A stretch of 64,000 nt of DNA from Miscanthus floridulus (taxonomy: Eukaryota > Streptophyta > Magnoliopsida > Poales > Poaceae): assembly GCF_019320115.1 (NCBI RefSeq), contig NC_089582.1, forward strand, positions 120,387,856 through 120,451,855. Reading direction: 5' to 3'. How positions within the stretch are numbered: position 1 is the stretch's first letter; every line of letters begins with the position of its first letter. Made by a program: the position numbers and the translations under genes. Shown here piece by piece: positions 33,168 through 47,039 of the stretch. Below the pieces are notes generated by a model. The model did not search any database. It worked only from the letters and a program-made list of their open reading frames with translations, and was not told the DNA's origin.

Positions 33168-33254
33168 GGGGTGAATTGGGCTAATTCTAAATTTCTTTGC
33201 AATAATTAAGCCCTATGGTTAGCCCACTTCACCCCTTGTACCTAGAAAATGTTT
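33168..33254. other. Unassigned junction sequence
   Basis: Short AT-rich sequence beginning GGGGTGAATTGGGC, between the GGGGT duplication and the truncated end of the minus-strand Tekay-like element. Just beyond, CACAAAAAGTCTTG is tandemly duplicated at 33269-33296. Confidence 0.5.
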
Positions 33255-36200
33255 CTAATGTTCTACCGCACAAAAAGTCTTGCACAAAAAGTCTTGAATA
33301 GTCATCAACTGAGATACGTGAAAGACATTGAAGATAGCACTCATCTCAGGAGGTAATTGGATCTTGTATGCTACCTTACCACTCTGTCCTATAATTTGAA
33401 ACGGACCGACATATCTTGGTGCAAGCTTTCGCTTCACACCAAATTATTGGACACTCTTCATGGGTGAGACTTTCAGATAAATGAAGTCTCCAACTTCGAA
33501 CTTGATAGGTTTTCTACGGCGATCAGCATAACTTTTCTGCCTAGCTTGAGCTACGGCCATATGGGTTTGGATAGTACGGACTTGTTCTTCAGCTTCTTGA
33601 ACAAATTTAATTCCATAATATCTCCTTTCACTGGCTTCAACCCAATTCAATGGGGTTCTACACTTTCGGTTGTACAAAGCTTCAAACGGTGCCATCTTGA
33701 TACTCTCTTGATAACTATTATTATAAGAGAATTCAGCTAGGGGCAACCATTTTTTTCCATGAACCCTTAGATGAGATGACACACACTCTCAACATATCTT
33801 CTAAGATTTGATTCACTCGCTCAGTTTGCCCATTGGTTTGTGGATGATAGGCAGAGCTTTGTACTAACTTAGTTCCCAATAATCCGTGTAGGTGCTCCCA
33901 AAAGCGAGCAGTGAACTATGGTCCTCTATCAGAGACAATAGTGCGAGGTACCCCATGAAGTTAGACTATCTGATTGAAGTACAACTCAGCATAGTCAGTT
34001 GGATGAAAGTCCATGCGAACAGGAATGAAGTGTGCAGACTTGGTCAAACGGTCTACAATCACCCAAATGGAGTTAAAATTCCTTTGAGTAGTAGGGAGTC
34101 CAACAATAAAATCCATACTTATCTCCTCCCATTTCCAACCTAGAATAGAGAGTGGCTGAAGCAATCCAACTTTTATGTGCATAGCTTTAACCCAACAACA
34201 AGTGTCACACCTAGCCACATAAGCGGCTATCTCTTTCTTCATCTTGGTCCACCAAAAACGAGGCTTCAAATCATGATATATTTTGCTACTACCAGGATGA
34301 ATAGATAATTTAGAGGAATGTGCTTTGGATATGATTTGATTTCTAAGCTCTCTATCCTTTGGGACCACTAACCTATCCTTGAACCATAACATGTCATTCT
34401 CATCTACCCGAAAATGCTTGGTTTCTTGCTCTTTCATCTTGCGCTTGATGTGGAACACACCTGGATCTGTCTTCTATAGCTCAATAATTCGACTCTATAG
34501 AGTACAACTAACAGTGATGTTGTGAAGGACTGCAGGATGTAGGAGTTTTAACAAATGGAGGTCACTTTCAATCAAAGAGTGGCAATGAGATTTCCTGCTT
34601 AAGGCATCCGCAATGACGTTTGCCTTGCTAGGATGATAGTGCACTTGGAGGTTATAATCCTTGATCAACTCGAGCCATCTTCTCTGACGCATATTCAACT
34701 CAGGTTGAGTGAAGATATACTTAAGACTTTTATGATCAATGTAGATGTGGCACACATTGCCAAGCAAATAATGTCTCCAGACCTTCAAAGCATGAACAAC
34801 TTCAGCGAGTTCTAAGTCATGCGTAGGATAATTCACCTCATGCTTCTAAAGTTGGTGAGAGGTATACACAATGACTCGTCCTTCCTGCATAAGAACACCT
34901 CCTAAACCGGTGCTGGATGCATCACAAAACATATCAAAAGGGTTCTCGATGTCCGGTTGCACCAAGACAGGAGCCAAAATTAGAAGGGTTCGCAGGGTGT
35001 GAAAAGCCGCATCACAATTGGAAGTCCAAACAAACCTCGTGTCTTTTTGCAGCAACCGAGTCATAGGCTTGGCTATTTTAGAGAAATCCAGGATGAAGCA
35101 ACGATAATAACTAGCCAACCCTAGAAAACTCTAAACCTCGTGCACCGAGATTGGAGCCTTCTAGTCCAACACTTCTTGCACCTTGGTGGGATCCACCATA
35201 ATTCCACCATCAGACAATACGTGTCTGAGAAAAGGTACGTCACGAAGCTAGAATTTACACTTACTAAACTTTGCATAAAGCTTGTGTTCACACAATCTAG
35301 TGAGAACTACTCACAAATGTTCAACGTGATCTCCTTCATTCTCAGAATAGACCAAGATATCATCTATAAACACCACCATGAATTTGTCCAACTTGGGCAT
35401 AAACACCGAATTCATCAAATACATGAAGTGTGTGGGGGCATTGGTCAATCCAAAAGACATAATAAGATACTCATAAAGACCGTATCTTATAGAGAAGGTA
35501 ATTTTTGGAATATCCTTAGGCTAGATTTTGATTTGATAATAACCCAATCTCAAATCAATCTTGGAAAAGACTTTTGCTTTAGACAACTGATCAAATAAGA
35601 TATCTATGCGTGGCAGAGGGTACTTATTCTTGATTGTGGTTGTATTCAAAGGCCTATAATCTACACACATGCATAGTGAGTGATCCTTCTTCTTCACAAA
35701 AATAGCCAGACACCCCCATGGAGATGAACTAGGATAGATAAGGCCTTTCTTTATAAGTTCATTCAACTGGGTCTTAAGTTTGGCTAGTTCGTTGGGAGGC
35801 ATTCTATAAGGTCTTCTAGATATGGGCATTGTACCAGGTAGCAATTCTATCTTGAACTCCACATCCCGATCCGGGGGCAATTCGAGCAAATCATTAGGAA
35901 AAACATCAGGAAAATCACACACTACTGGAATATCTGTAATAGCCTTTGCATGCACCGCATTTGCCGCATAAGAGAGATTATTGTCCCTAGGTAGTTGCAA
36001 TAGAAAACCTTCTTGATTACTAGGATCTCTACGCATGACTACTCTAGTCGATGTATCAATAAGCACCCCATGACTGCTCATCCAATTCATTCCCAATATC
36101 ACATCAATACCCAGCCCCGGTAAAACTACCAGATCCACCTGATAACTTTGTCCCTCGACCTCAAGTTGCACACCCCCGACTACTAGCTTTGTTGGGATAT

Positions 36201-37422
36201 TACCACTGGTAGACCTAATACAATAACCCTCACCCTCTACAGTGTATGTTTTCTGTTTAAACTTGGATGCAAATGTGGGGCTCATAAAGGAATGTGAAGC
36301 ACCCGAATCAAATAGTACAACTGCAAGGTGTTGATCAACCAGAAACTTACCAGCAGTGACTACCTCTCCTGAAGGAATATCAACAATATTAGTGTAGTTC
36401 ACCTGCCCCTGGCAGCCACCTTGGTTATTATTCTTCCTAGGATAAAGACACTTCCTTGCCCAGTGACCTGGCTTGTTGCAGTTCTAGCATGACATGTTGC
36501 TTGGAGGAACATTGGAGTTGCCTTGACTAGTAGTGCCCTTTGAAAGAGCAACTGTAAAAGCCTTGTGAAATCTAGTCCTGCCTAGATTCTTCTTCAGCAT
36601 TGGGCGGAACTTAGCAGCTGATGCTGGAGGATAGAATGGAGCCTTAGATGTGAGTAGAGCTTTGGACGGTGAGGCACCCGCCTCGTAGGCTCTCTTGCGA
36701 TTCTTTGAAGCAGCATAAATAGCATTGTTGTTTTCTTGAGATAAAACATCACTAACAAACTCATTAAAGGTAGCACACTTACAATTTCCCATAGTTTTCA
36801 TTAATTTGGGGCTAAGTCCTCGCTTGAAACTAGCGATCTTCTTGGCATCAGTATCAACAAACTCAGTAGCATACCTTGCAAGGTTAATGAAAGCCTGCAG
36901 GTATTCATTCAAGCTCTTGTTCCCCTATATTAGCTTCATAAATTTAGTGTGTTTGATTGCCATGAGACCAGGAGAAATATAATTTCCCCTAAAAGCAGAC
37001 TTAAACTGATCCCAAGTGATTTGGGCATCAGCGGGCATAGTGGACCAATAATGACTCCACCAAATACCAGCTGGCCCATGCAGTTGGTGAGATGCATACT
37101 CAGTCTTCAGCACCTCAGTCAAGCAAAGCAAATGGAATTTTTGCTCGAGAGTGTTCAACTACTCATCAGCTTGGAGGGGCTCCTCAGCCTCCTTGAAGAT
37201 TAGTGGTTTAGTGTCAAGGAAATCTTTGAAGTCACTATACTGATTTGATTCAGGTCCTTAGCATGCACCACGTCCATCACAATTTGCAATCATGTGGAGA
37301 GCATTTGCCATAGTGCATTGTCCTTCAACCAGTATTGCCATCAATTCCGCTGGTGTGGGCGGTGGTGGTGGTGGAAGATCATCATCATCACCAGCCACAC
37401 CAGTGGTACAAGTACGAGGCAT
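33255..37422 (-). pseudogene. Tekay-type Ty3/gypsy gag-pol, minus strand, decayed
   Basis: Order on the minus strand: gag from ATG 37422 (MPRTCTTGVAG; core with SAFRGNYISPGLMAI), CCHC knuckle ([12 protein letters not shown]) at about 36430-36490, protease [10 protein letters not shown] near 36310, RT ([17 protein letters not shown]), RNase H ([23 protein letters not shown]), integrase with HHCC/DDE parts (RLTKSAHFIPV) and the C-terminal GPFQIIGQSGKVAY. It stays in one frame from 37422 to 33961, broken by 13 stop codons of which 10 are TAG (37159, 36925, 36484, 35521, 35248, 35161, 35131, 34846, 34495, 34474). A frameshift follows near 33800-33960. The chromodomain, 3' LTR and far 3' end are missing. 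Confidence 0.88.
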
Positions 37423-37810
37423 CTGCAATAATGCGCAACCAGCAATTATTGGTGATGTTAGCACATTGGAGAGGAACAATGTAATTGCGCCAAGCTGAAT
37501 TTACTAGAGAGAATGTAAAATTCATGCAATAAAACAGAGGCAATAATTCATTCTCCAATGTCCACATCATCAATAGATTACTAGCGCCATTCGTAGTGCA
37601 TTCCAACATGACAAGTTTTAAAATTCACTAACTAAGATAAGCATCCTGAAGGGAGCGGATTAAGGTACATTACACGCCACGTCTGAATTAAAAGGTACAT
37701 CCAACATCCGCCATAGTACTGAGTCCATTACACAATGGCGGCAAAAGCTTAAACTAGTGAGACTTGCTAGCTAACTAGTCATAGTGGTCACTGTCCACCT
37801 CGGACACGCC

Positions 37811-38842
37811 CTAGACTTCTTTAGGGTCATCCTCTTCCTCTTCCTCTTCATTTGTAGGTTCAGCGGCATTGACATCCATCTGCACGTCCTCTTCTTCTTC
37901 ATCGGCCTCAATCACTTGAGGTCCAAGATTTGGGTAAACTGGTGGAGGGTGAGGAATAGGAAACATGCGGTTGTTCAGGTGATGGTGTTCAACCTGAAGC
38001 TCCTCTAGCTGCTCTTGGAGCGCATTCTCCCTTTGAAAAGCATTGTGGTTAGCCATGATCCATCCCTGATGCCTTTCTTCTACTAACTCCAGAGCTACAT
38101 CTCTATGACAGGTCACATGGTCCAACTCCTATACTATCTCATCTCTCTCTATGGTGAGGTTCATAAGCTGGTTATGAAGCTCATCTCTCTCGTGTGCTGC
38201 TTGCCCCCACTGCTGCAGGTGATAATTTGCAATGCCTCAAGTCTCATCTACCTCCAGCTAAGCTTGCCCACATGCCTCCGCCCTATGACGATACTTGCGG
38301 GCACACAACCTGAACTTGCACTGGGCTGCCATTGCCTTGCCAGCTTCTTCTAATACACTAGAGAGGGTGTCCTGCCTGACTCAACAGAGCTTCAAGACGG
38401 CCATCATAGCACTCATTTCCACATTGTCGCTCTGAACATGTTCACCACGGCCTTGAACCAAGGCCTGGCCAGCTTCTTGAGTCCATTCAGCATCTGTAGG
38501 AGCCACATGAGGAATGGATGAAGCTGGTCTAGCCACCAATACCTCTCCAAAACTCTATGCAATGTCCATAAGCACATCAAGAGTAGCAACTTGCATGGCT
38601 TCCCATGGGCTTTGCCCATCAGACTCGGTGATCCACCCATGCCATAGCGATCTCGTGGGGTTCGACGGCACCACCAAGGTCACATTGTACCATGGCACAT
38701 CTCCAAATGGCACCATCCACACCCACATGTAACGGGGCGCCTCTAGGTACCCAACTGAGCTTAGCACCCTCCAGAGCAAGGTAGGCATACCAAACTAGTC
38801 CAAAAAGGTGCTGCTACAAGGAGGAAACACGGGCGTAACCAT
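37811..38842 (-). pseudogene. ORF0 upstream of gag in the minus-strand element
   Basis: One frame of 344 codons from ATG 38842 to TAG 37811, broken by several internal TAG codons. The N-terminal part has SSVGYLEAPRY and VWMVPFGDVPWYN; the middle is Gln/Glu-rich and probably coiled coil (QEQLEELQVEHHHL); the C-terminus is a long acidic run (EEEEEEDD). Rice RIRE3/RIRE8-type elements are known to have an extra frame (orf0) before gag; function unknown. A related, shorter frame lies at 61052-61621. Confidence 0.7.
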
Positions 38843-39627
38843 CTGTATCAAAAGGGATGCAACTCTTGTGAGAGGATTATTTTTTTGAGAGATGAAACTT
38901 AATATTTGGGATAAGCAATTATAAGGGAGGGAGTAATGCAATATGAATGACATGAGTGAATATGATGCATGCTCGTTCCATACGTCCTCACAAACCTAAG
39001 AAAAGTTGAGTTCTAGCAGAATATACGGTGGCATACACGCGTTCTCTCGAATAGCAGTAACTAGTCGATCTACACGATGCGTTGTTGGCATACCTATAGA
39101 AAATTTCATTACAGCCCAACCCAACAAGATATAATTCTCACAATGAAAGTAGTAAACTAAGATACTCTCCATATATACATCCCCGGATATATATACTTTA
39201 GTATCCATACTACCCTATAGATATACCCACAATTAAGTACCTTCATATGTACATGTATGCAACATGTAAATATTCCAGTAACCACAACTAACTCTCCCCT
39301 AGACCGACAGTTGGACGGTCATGCTCTCACAACTCACACTTACCTTGTCGTAGAGGCAATTGATCCATACATTACCATTCAAGCGAATGGCACCCATGCA
39401 ATAGCACGCCGCATGGACGACAAAATAGAAATAATCACTTCCCCTAAGTTAGTAATTATATAAGCCACCTAAAAGTCCTTATGTGGACTACAAGGGGTGT
39501 GATCACCAGCATACTGTAAAATTTCAGATTTTGAAACACCTATATATAACTATAAGTTGGAAAACCATTTTCACAACAAAAGCTTTTGTTTTTAAATACC
39601 CGTATGACATGTTTAGTGTTGAATCTA
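38843..39627. other. Leader of the minus-strand Tekay-like element
   Basis: Non-coding DNA between the primer site and ORF0. I see nothing else in it. Confidence 0.5.
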
Positions 39628-39639
39628 GCTCTGATGCCA
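39628..39639 (-). other. Primer-binding site, tRNA-Met type
   Basis: On the minus strand TGGCATCAGAGC, one mismatch from TGGTATCAGAGC, directly follows the LTR end GGTTCTGCTATAG. The plus-strand element at 60650 has the unchanged site. Confidence 0.8.
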
Positions 39640-39640
39640 G

Positions 39641-42600
39641 CTATAGCAGAACCGTCTAATTTATAAGAGCACAAGTACAAAAATGATCATCGAAACGATC
39701 AAATTCTCGCACTTGAGCCCATATAAACCCGGTAGTCAACTGAAACCACGAAGGATTTCAAACCAACTTGCATACAACCAAGATCACAGTAATTAAACAA
39801 AACACATCACACGTTGCAATATTTTACAAATAGTTTGCAGATAGATTACAACACATCAGAGTCATAGTTATTACAAACCAAGTCTTGTAAAGTAGTGGAA
39901 GCAAATAGTTTAACTCACACACACGAGTTTAAATACAAGTACCAGCTTGGCGATCACATCCCACAAAAGCATTCAGATAAGATAAACAGGGATCATGCTC
40001 GTGATTTAGTCTTCGTCACTCGCTGGGTGGAGACAGTACTTACAGAAGCCCTGATAAAGAAGATCATCTGGAACAAGAGGGAATAAACCCTGAGTATGAG
40101 AATATACTCAGCTAGACTTACCTGCCAGAAACCAAAATAATTGACACCAAGGATCATGTATAGCTTAATTTAGTGGATATGGCTGACACTTTCTTTTTGT
40201 AGAAAAGCATAAGTAATAATGATTAACTCTTAACCTAAGCTAGCAGTGACTTTTAGCCATTAACCGGTCATCTATATTAGCACATGTACTAAGCAATCAC
40301 TTGATTAAGATGCAAACATTATTAACCATAGCAGGTATAAACTGTGGCAACATTATCATCATTCTCCATTTAGCCATATGATTAAATTAAGTGAATCTAT
40401 GTTGCCACTGCTTAGTCAAGTTCTCACTATCCGGGAGAGATGGTGATTCGAATCGATTCCTATCCAGCTAGAGGGGGTATTCCTATCACAAACCCTGCTT
40501 CCCCCGTTAGAGTCACAAACAAGTCACCTTTGATACAATTCAGGAGTCATGGGTACGATCAGTGCCACAAAATTAGAGAACCACTCTGCCATGAGTGCTC
40601 GGTGACTTAACTCGCCCTTGGGCTTACGCCAATGGCTCTCCGCACATCCTTACTGCCATCCAGATTGCGACCAACTGCTTGTGATCCTAGCCTAAGTCGA
40701 GCTACTAGGCTTCGTGGTCAGAACGACTTATCTAGCCAGCAAAGTGTTAGGCTACGTTCAACATGACATGAGGACATACATTGTATCAGTCCTTAAATGA
40801 TACAGACAGAGTCACTATGTCCAAACCTACACAAAACTCCGCCCGGTCTTAATTCATTATTAACATGGTTCTTTTCTACGATAGTAAATATAGCCAACCA
40901 TGACCCACCTCATCCTAAAGCTTGCAGGTGACAGGAAATCACCTGACTTCTACCGCACTAAGCATGGCTAAGCATTTAACCCATTCCTGAACTTAAATAG
41001 GATTCAAGTGTGATACCTGTACAAGGATAGATATATAATGCAACAATTGGTTCCAACCAATTCCTATACTTAATGCATCATCAACAATAAGAGATACTCA
41101 AGATATTTGTAAAAGCATGGGAGACTTAATATGCTCTGGGGCATGCCTTTTAGGAAAGAGGAAGGATGGTGGTCAGGGCACTCAGGAAACTCCTCCTCGG
41201 TGGCTGCTTCGTCGATGGCCTGGACCTCAGGCTCCTCCTCCTGGCTCGCTCCCTTGAACTCCAGAAGCGTCACTCCCTCCGGCACACCTATTGCATGTAT
41301 GTGCAAGATAAATATCATGGATGCATATAAATATAGTTAGAAATGCTCGGGGAATGCACATGCTTACTGCAGTCCGTATTTTCTGACTTAAGCTCTATTC
41401 AAATCACTTTAACTTACCAAGTTTATACAATCTAATGTACAATTGCTCATCTTCAGTTAAGGACCTAGCACCTGCACCTAAGCATGTTCTCAAGTTAGGC
41501 TAGCACCTAAACAATCAACAAGAACATTGCAACAAAGCATACACACAAACATTCGTATTTCAGCAAAACATGGACTATATAGCGGTACAGTAAACTGATC
41601 ATAACTGGAGGTCTACAAATCAAAATGGTAGGCAACAAGACAATTTGGAAAGCTTATGAAATTGCCTACAATTCATTTTCAGACCACAAGGCATGATTCT
41701 AACCTTTATCAGGTCGAATTTACATAAACACATAATCAGGTCTAAACAAGACAGAGAGCAAGCAAAACTGTGATCCAACTTTGAACGACTGTAACTCCAA
41801 AACTACTAGGCCAAAAGCCACCAAATTTTAACAGGAGCTAGATACATAAGTTCTCTACAATTTTGTATTCACCATTTTCCCAGCAAACCAAAGTATCATG
41901 GTGAACTTTGCAAAGTTCCCAGAACTGTCTAGAAAGACATAATGCAAGAAAATAATTATTAACTTATGTTGCAAACATTTAAATGGACAAAACCAATTTT
42001 ACTCACTCATCACCCATATCACAAGAACACTAGAAAGTAAGGTGTTCACCACCAATTCATTTCTTTTAATGCCTTTCTTAATTTATTTAATTATTTAAGC
42101 GGAATACTAAACATATATGAAAATTGCACCATTTAATCTATAAAAATTACAGTAGGTACTACATGCTCCAAGTAGGCTACTGTAAAAATTTCACATCATT
42201 TGAACAAGTATAACATCCTATACAAAAATGACAAGGCATAAAGGCTTAAAATAACATAAATAGGAAACCCTAGTGAAAAGTGTCAAGCAATAGATTTTAT
42301 ATTTTTCTTAGCATCCTTAAGGTACTAGGACAACCTCTAATAAATTTCATGAACATTGGATTCATAGATAATTTATAACAATTCACACAAGGATCACCTA
42401 ATTATAAAAGGAAAATTTATAACTCAAAAACTATTCATGCACTGACTCTCAAATTTTTACCAGAGCTTATACTCATCAAGAAAAGCTCACCATATAAATT
42501 TCATAATTTTTGGAGCACAGGAAGTCCAGATATAAATTAAACAAATTTGTATTCATTTAAAAATACATGTCAAGTTTTAATTTAATTCTTCCAGAAACTC

Positions 42601-44370
42601 TACTACAAGTGCTAATATTATATTTTTCCTAAATACTATACTTCACCAAGATCCTAACAAAATTGGAACCACCAAATTTGGATCTACCAAACTCCAGATA
42701 TAAATTTCACAAAGTTGTATTCAAAACTGAAATAAATGAGCTATCCTATTTCTTAACAGTCACTGGCAGGCGGGGTCCACGACACAGGAGGACCCGCATG
42801 TCAGCGACATGAAAATTAGGGGACGGCGCGGGATCAGCCGGAGTTCGCCAACGGTGACTTTTTCGGTGACTACACCGGCACGACCATGACCTCCTAGACC
42901 TCCCAAACCTATAGAGCGACTTGGCTGGACCTATTATCGGAGATCAAGATGATGGTGGCGGCCATGGCAGCAAGACAGCGTGGCTCGACAACGAGATGTT
43001 GAAGCTGACCATGAGAGCTCGATCTACGGATCAGCCAAGACTCTACCAACTATGGTGAAACTAATGCACAAGCTTTCACAGCGAATGGCGGACGGAGGTG
43101 TCCTGGCCACGACGACGAGGCTCGGCGGCGGAGTACCGACGAGGTCCGCGTGGTGAGACATCTTACCGAACACGGCTAGCAAGCAACTGTGGGTGCGGTG
43201 CGATAGTAGGATCATAGAGGGGCTACTACGGTGGCAATTGAGCGATGAGGCGTGAGCTTGTGCCATCAATGGCGACGGCGACGCTGCTCTGCTGCGGCGG
43301 TGGTGCTGCGGACGAGCGAAGGAGGCGAAGGAGAAGCAGGGAATGAAATGTGGCGCTAGGAGGCTCACGGGTGGATGCTGTCGCTTCATTTGGCGCGTGG
43401 TAGCCCGACATGGCCTGCATAGGCAGGACGCCGGTGACGCACGGCACCATGAGGTGTTTGAACCCTAAAACGGTCTAGTACTGTAGCTCGCCATCAGTTA
43501 AGCCATCATAGCCTGACAGCTCAAGTTGATGACGATTGATCTCTTAAACCGTTTATGATTAGTGAAATCCATCTAAATGAAAGTTGTAGCCCTTCATACA
43601 GTCTACAATTTATATTAAAAGACCAAGGCCTAATTCTCAAAGAATCACGAGTAAACTCATCTCCAATGTTGAGCCAATGAAACTAAAATTTGGTTTTTGA
43701 CTTAGAAAATTTCTGAGTCTCCAAATAGACCTCAAAACTAACTTGTGGGCCCTTTTTGAGCATGTTCTACACATTTTCATGAGAAGGTCATAAAATAACT
43801 TTTGTTCCTTATATAATTTGCTACGACTTTGCATTAGGTTGCTCATACATGCAAATACTCTAAGCTGTACTTTTTAAATAGTCAAACAAAAGAGCTCTTG
43901 GGGTCAACACTAGTCAAACTATTACTAGGAAACATAATTAGGCAATATGGTCAACATGAACATTGTTCCTAATGACATTCTAAGTGTAGCTAAGTTATTT
44001 AAGAGGATAATTAGCCACACCACACATTGATCACACAAAAATCAAGCATCACATGTATTGAAACAAGGAAGAACAAGTGAAATGTTACTTTTGTTTCAAA
44101 GCCATGTTGCATACGTTTCATGAGTTTGTTGCATAGTACTAACTAACCATGTTACTAAAGTATGTGACATGTTTTAAGAGTGAGTTGCATATGTTGCACT
44201 TGAGTGTTGCACATAATTCATTTCATAAAACAAACACACATGGAATAGAACAATATGTTGTAATGTTTCAAAAGCATGTTTCAACAATCCAAGCTCATGA
44301 ATGGATGAATGATGCTCATGTTTATGAAATGCCAGTGCAAATGTAGAAGCCAAACACCTAGGGTGTTACA
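39641..44370 (-). mobile_element. 5' LTR of the minus-strand Tekay-like element, about 4.7 kb
   Basis: On the minus strand it starts TGTAACACCCTAGGTG at 44370 and ends before the primer site at 39639. The start matches the 57055 LTR (TGTAACACCCCGGGTG). It includes a GC-rich patch (42770-43450) and otherwise AT-rich DNA; no gene of its own is recognised. It abuts the Tat protease at 44371. Confidence 0.8.
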
Positions 44371-44843
44371 AGAAGTGCCTCACCATGGTGCTGATGGACA
44401 GAGGTAGCGGCCTCAACATTCCCTACATCGACACTCTTGACACCATGCGTATCCCCTGGTCGGAGCTCCACCCAGTGAGCTCTCCCTTCCATGGTGTGAT
44501 CCTAGGGATGCAGGCATACCCACTCAGGTAGATCAATGTGCCCATCACATGTGGCGACCATGCTAACTTCTGCTTAGAGGTCCTAACCTTCGAGGTAGTG
44601 GACTTTCTGGGGTCCTACCATGCCATCTTGGGGTGGCCATGCTACGCCAAGTACATGGCAATTCCTAACCACACCTACCTCAAGCTAAAGATGCCAGGGC
44701 TGAATTGCATCATCACCATAGGTAGCACCTTCTTGCACGCCTACACATGCGATCGTGAGCATTATGAGCTCACCACTATCGTCATCAACTCCACCAAGCT
44801 CTCGAAGCTCAAGAATTCAGCGACTCCAGCAGTCCCCAACTAG
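44371..44843 (+). pseudogene. Tat-lineage protease, decayed
   Basis: Aspartic protease region of the interrupted Tat element. VLMDRGSGLN carries the catalytic Asp with the usual DGGSG changed to DRGSG; then SPFHGVILG, VPITCGD, SYHAILGWPCYAK and YLKLKMPG. A TAG at 44529-44531 interrupts it, and it stops at 44841-44843. RT follows in another frame. Confidence 0.8.
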
Positions 44844-45022
44844 AACAGGCTGACCTCCTTGAGTATGTTCCATCCGACTGACAAAACTAAGGCGGTGGAG
44901 ATAGACCAACCAACCCAACTAAGATGGTTTGGCTCGGGACTAAGCTCTCAGCAAAATAGGAAAGCGAGCATGTTGACTTCCTATGCGCAAATCATGATGT
45001 CTTCGCATGAAAGCCTTCTGAC

Positions 45023-46000
45023 ATGCTAGGCATACTGAGGGAGGTCACCGAGCTTGCACTACACGTTGTCCTAGGCTCAAAGCCCACCAAACAATGCATA
45101 CGTCACTTTGATGATGAGAGGCGTAGGGCCATAGGCGAGGAGACCACCAAACTTCTGGCAGCCGGATTCATTAAAGAGGTATACCACTCTGACTGGCTAG
45201 CTAATCCTGTTCTTGTAAAAAAGAAGAATGGGAAATGGAGAATGTGTGTTGACTATACTGGTCTCAACAAGGCGTGCGCAAAGGACCACTTCCCTTTACC
45301 ACGCATAGATCAGATAGTCGACTCCACCTTAGGGTGTGAAATCCTCTCCTTCCTAGATGCCTACTCAGGCTACCACCAGATCACTATGAAAGAGTCTGAC
45401 CAGGTCACAACTTCATTCATCACCCCATATAGTTCGTACTGTTATGTAACCATGCCTTTTGGTCTAAAGAACACTGGCGCCACCTATCAACTGTGCATGC
45501 AACAATGCTTCATTGACCAAATTGACCTGCTTGATCAACCTAACCAAGTCGAGCAGCCAAAACCAACAATCGCCATCTATGTAGATGACACAGTGGTGAA
45601 AACAGCTCAAGCTAGCGACCTGATCGCAAACTTGGCTGCCACATTCCCAAACCTCCAAAGGTTCAGTGTCAAATTGAATCCCAAAAAATATGTTTTTGGG
45701 GTTCCAAAGGGGAAGCTGCTCGGATACATTATGTTCGAGCACGGCATCGAAGCCAACCCCAAAAAAATTATGGACATCTCCAACATGGGCCCTATACATA
45801 ACATCAAGGGCGTACAACGGATCACCGGCTGTTTGGCCACCCTAAGCCGGTTCATCTCCCGACTAGGCAAATGGGGGATGCCTCTCTACAAACTCCTTAA
45901 GAAGACAGATGCATTCGTTTGGACAAAGGAGGCACAACAGGCTTTGGAAAGCCTCAAAGCATCACTAACATTGGCCCCAATCCTCGTTGTTCCCAAATAG
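45023..46000 (+). pseudogene. Tat-lineage reverse transcriptase
   Basis: 325 open codons. RT motifs in order: LLAAGFIKEV, NPVLVKKKNGKWRMCVDY, HFPLPRIDQIVD, FLDAYSGYHQI, MPFGLKNTGATYQ, and the catalytic AIYVDD box, then GYIMFEHGIEANPKK and the connection domain. Grass Tat elements have this RT type. The frame begins upstream of the first ATG (TGA near 45007 where Trp is expected) and ends at TAG 45998-46000, after which the same frame continues into RNase H. Confidence 0.9.
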
Positions 46001-46810
46001 GGAGAATCCGTTCTCCTCTACATCGTGGCAAGCAACCATGTTGTGAGCGCCTCCCTCGTCATCGAGAGGGAGGAGCCGAGGCACCCCCTGAAGGTCCAAT
46101 GACCGGTGTACTTCATTGGTGAGGTACTCATCGATGCCAAAATTCACTACCCCCAGGTTCAGAAGCTTCTGTACATCATGCTGATGGCAACTCAGAAGTT
46201 CCTACACTACTTCATTGACCATGAGGTCATGGTCGTCACCTCATACCCACTTGGGGAGGTTGTCCTAACCACGACGCCGCTGGTCGAATCTCTAAGTGGG
46301 CTCTTGAGCTTATGGACCATGACATCAGGTATGTCCCCCGCACCACTATTAAGTCTTAGGCTCTTGCCGACTTCATCGCCGAATGGACAGAAGTCCAGCT
46401 CCTAACCCCAGACGTCACCCATGAGTACTGGACGATGTACTTCAATGGGTCGGTCATGGTGCTCGGCTCGGGGGCTGGAGTGGTTCTGATCTCCCTGGAT
46501 CTGAGTAGGCTCTGCTACGTGATTTGTCTCCATTTCTTAGCCTTGAACAATGCCATGGAGTACGAGGCTCTCATCAATGGACTACACATCGCCATTAAGC
46601 TCGGTGCATGTGGTTGTATGCCCATGGTGACTCAGAGTTGGTCGTCGACCAAATCATGAAGGAGTCCTCCTGCAAGAGGCCTCTCATGGAGGCATACTAC
46701 TAGGAGGTGCGCAAGCTCAAGGACAAGTTTCAAGGGATCCAACTACATCATGTCCCTCGAAAGGACAACGCCGCCGCCGACTTCCTCACAAAATTGGTGG
46801 CCAGATAGGA
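46001..46810 (+). pseudogene. Tat-lineage RNase H region, with second (archaeal-type) RNase H
   Basis: The first part (LLYIVASNHVVSASLV, PVYFIGEVL) is the degenerate RT-linked RNase H. After a frame change, MYFNGSVMVLGSGAGVV and NNAMEYEALINGLHIAI is the additional archaeal-type RNase H that marks the Tat lineage. Its first catalytic Asp (YFDGS) is Asn here. Stops: TGA 46099-46101, TAG in the YY*EVR segment near 46701, and TAG near 46806. Confidence 0.75.
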
Positions 46811-47039
46811 ACCGCCCGCTGATGGGGTCTTTGTAAATGACCTCCACAAGCCATTTACCTGCATCCAAGAGGATCCAACCTAGACACTCTCCAACACCAA
46901 TCTAGCACTCAGGGGATCTAACCCCCCAATGTGCCCCAACCCCGACCGAGCGCTTGGGGGCTCTAACCTTGGTGCCTCCATGGCAACGTCGCCCGGCGAC
47001 ATCGCCGTGATGGCACTCGATCCGACCGACTAGAGAGCA

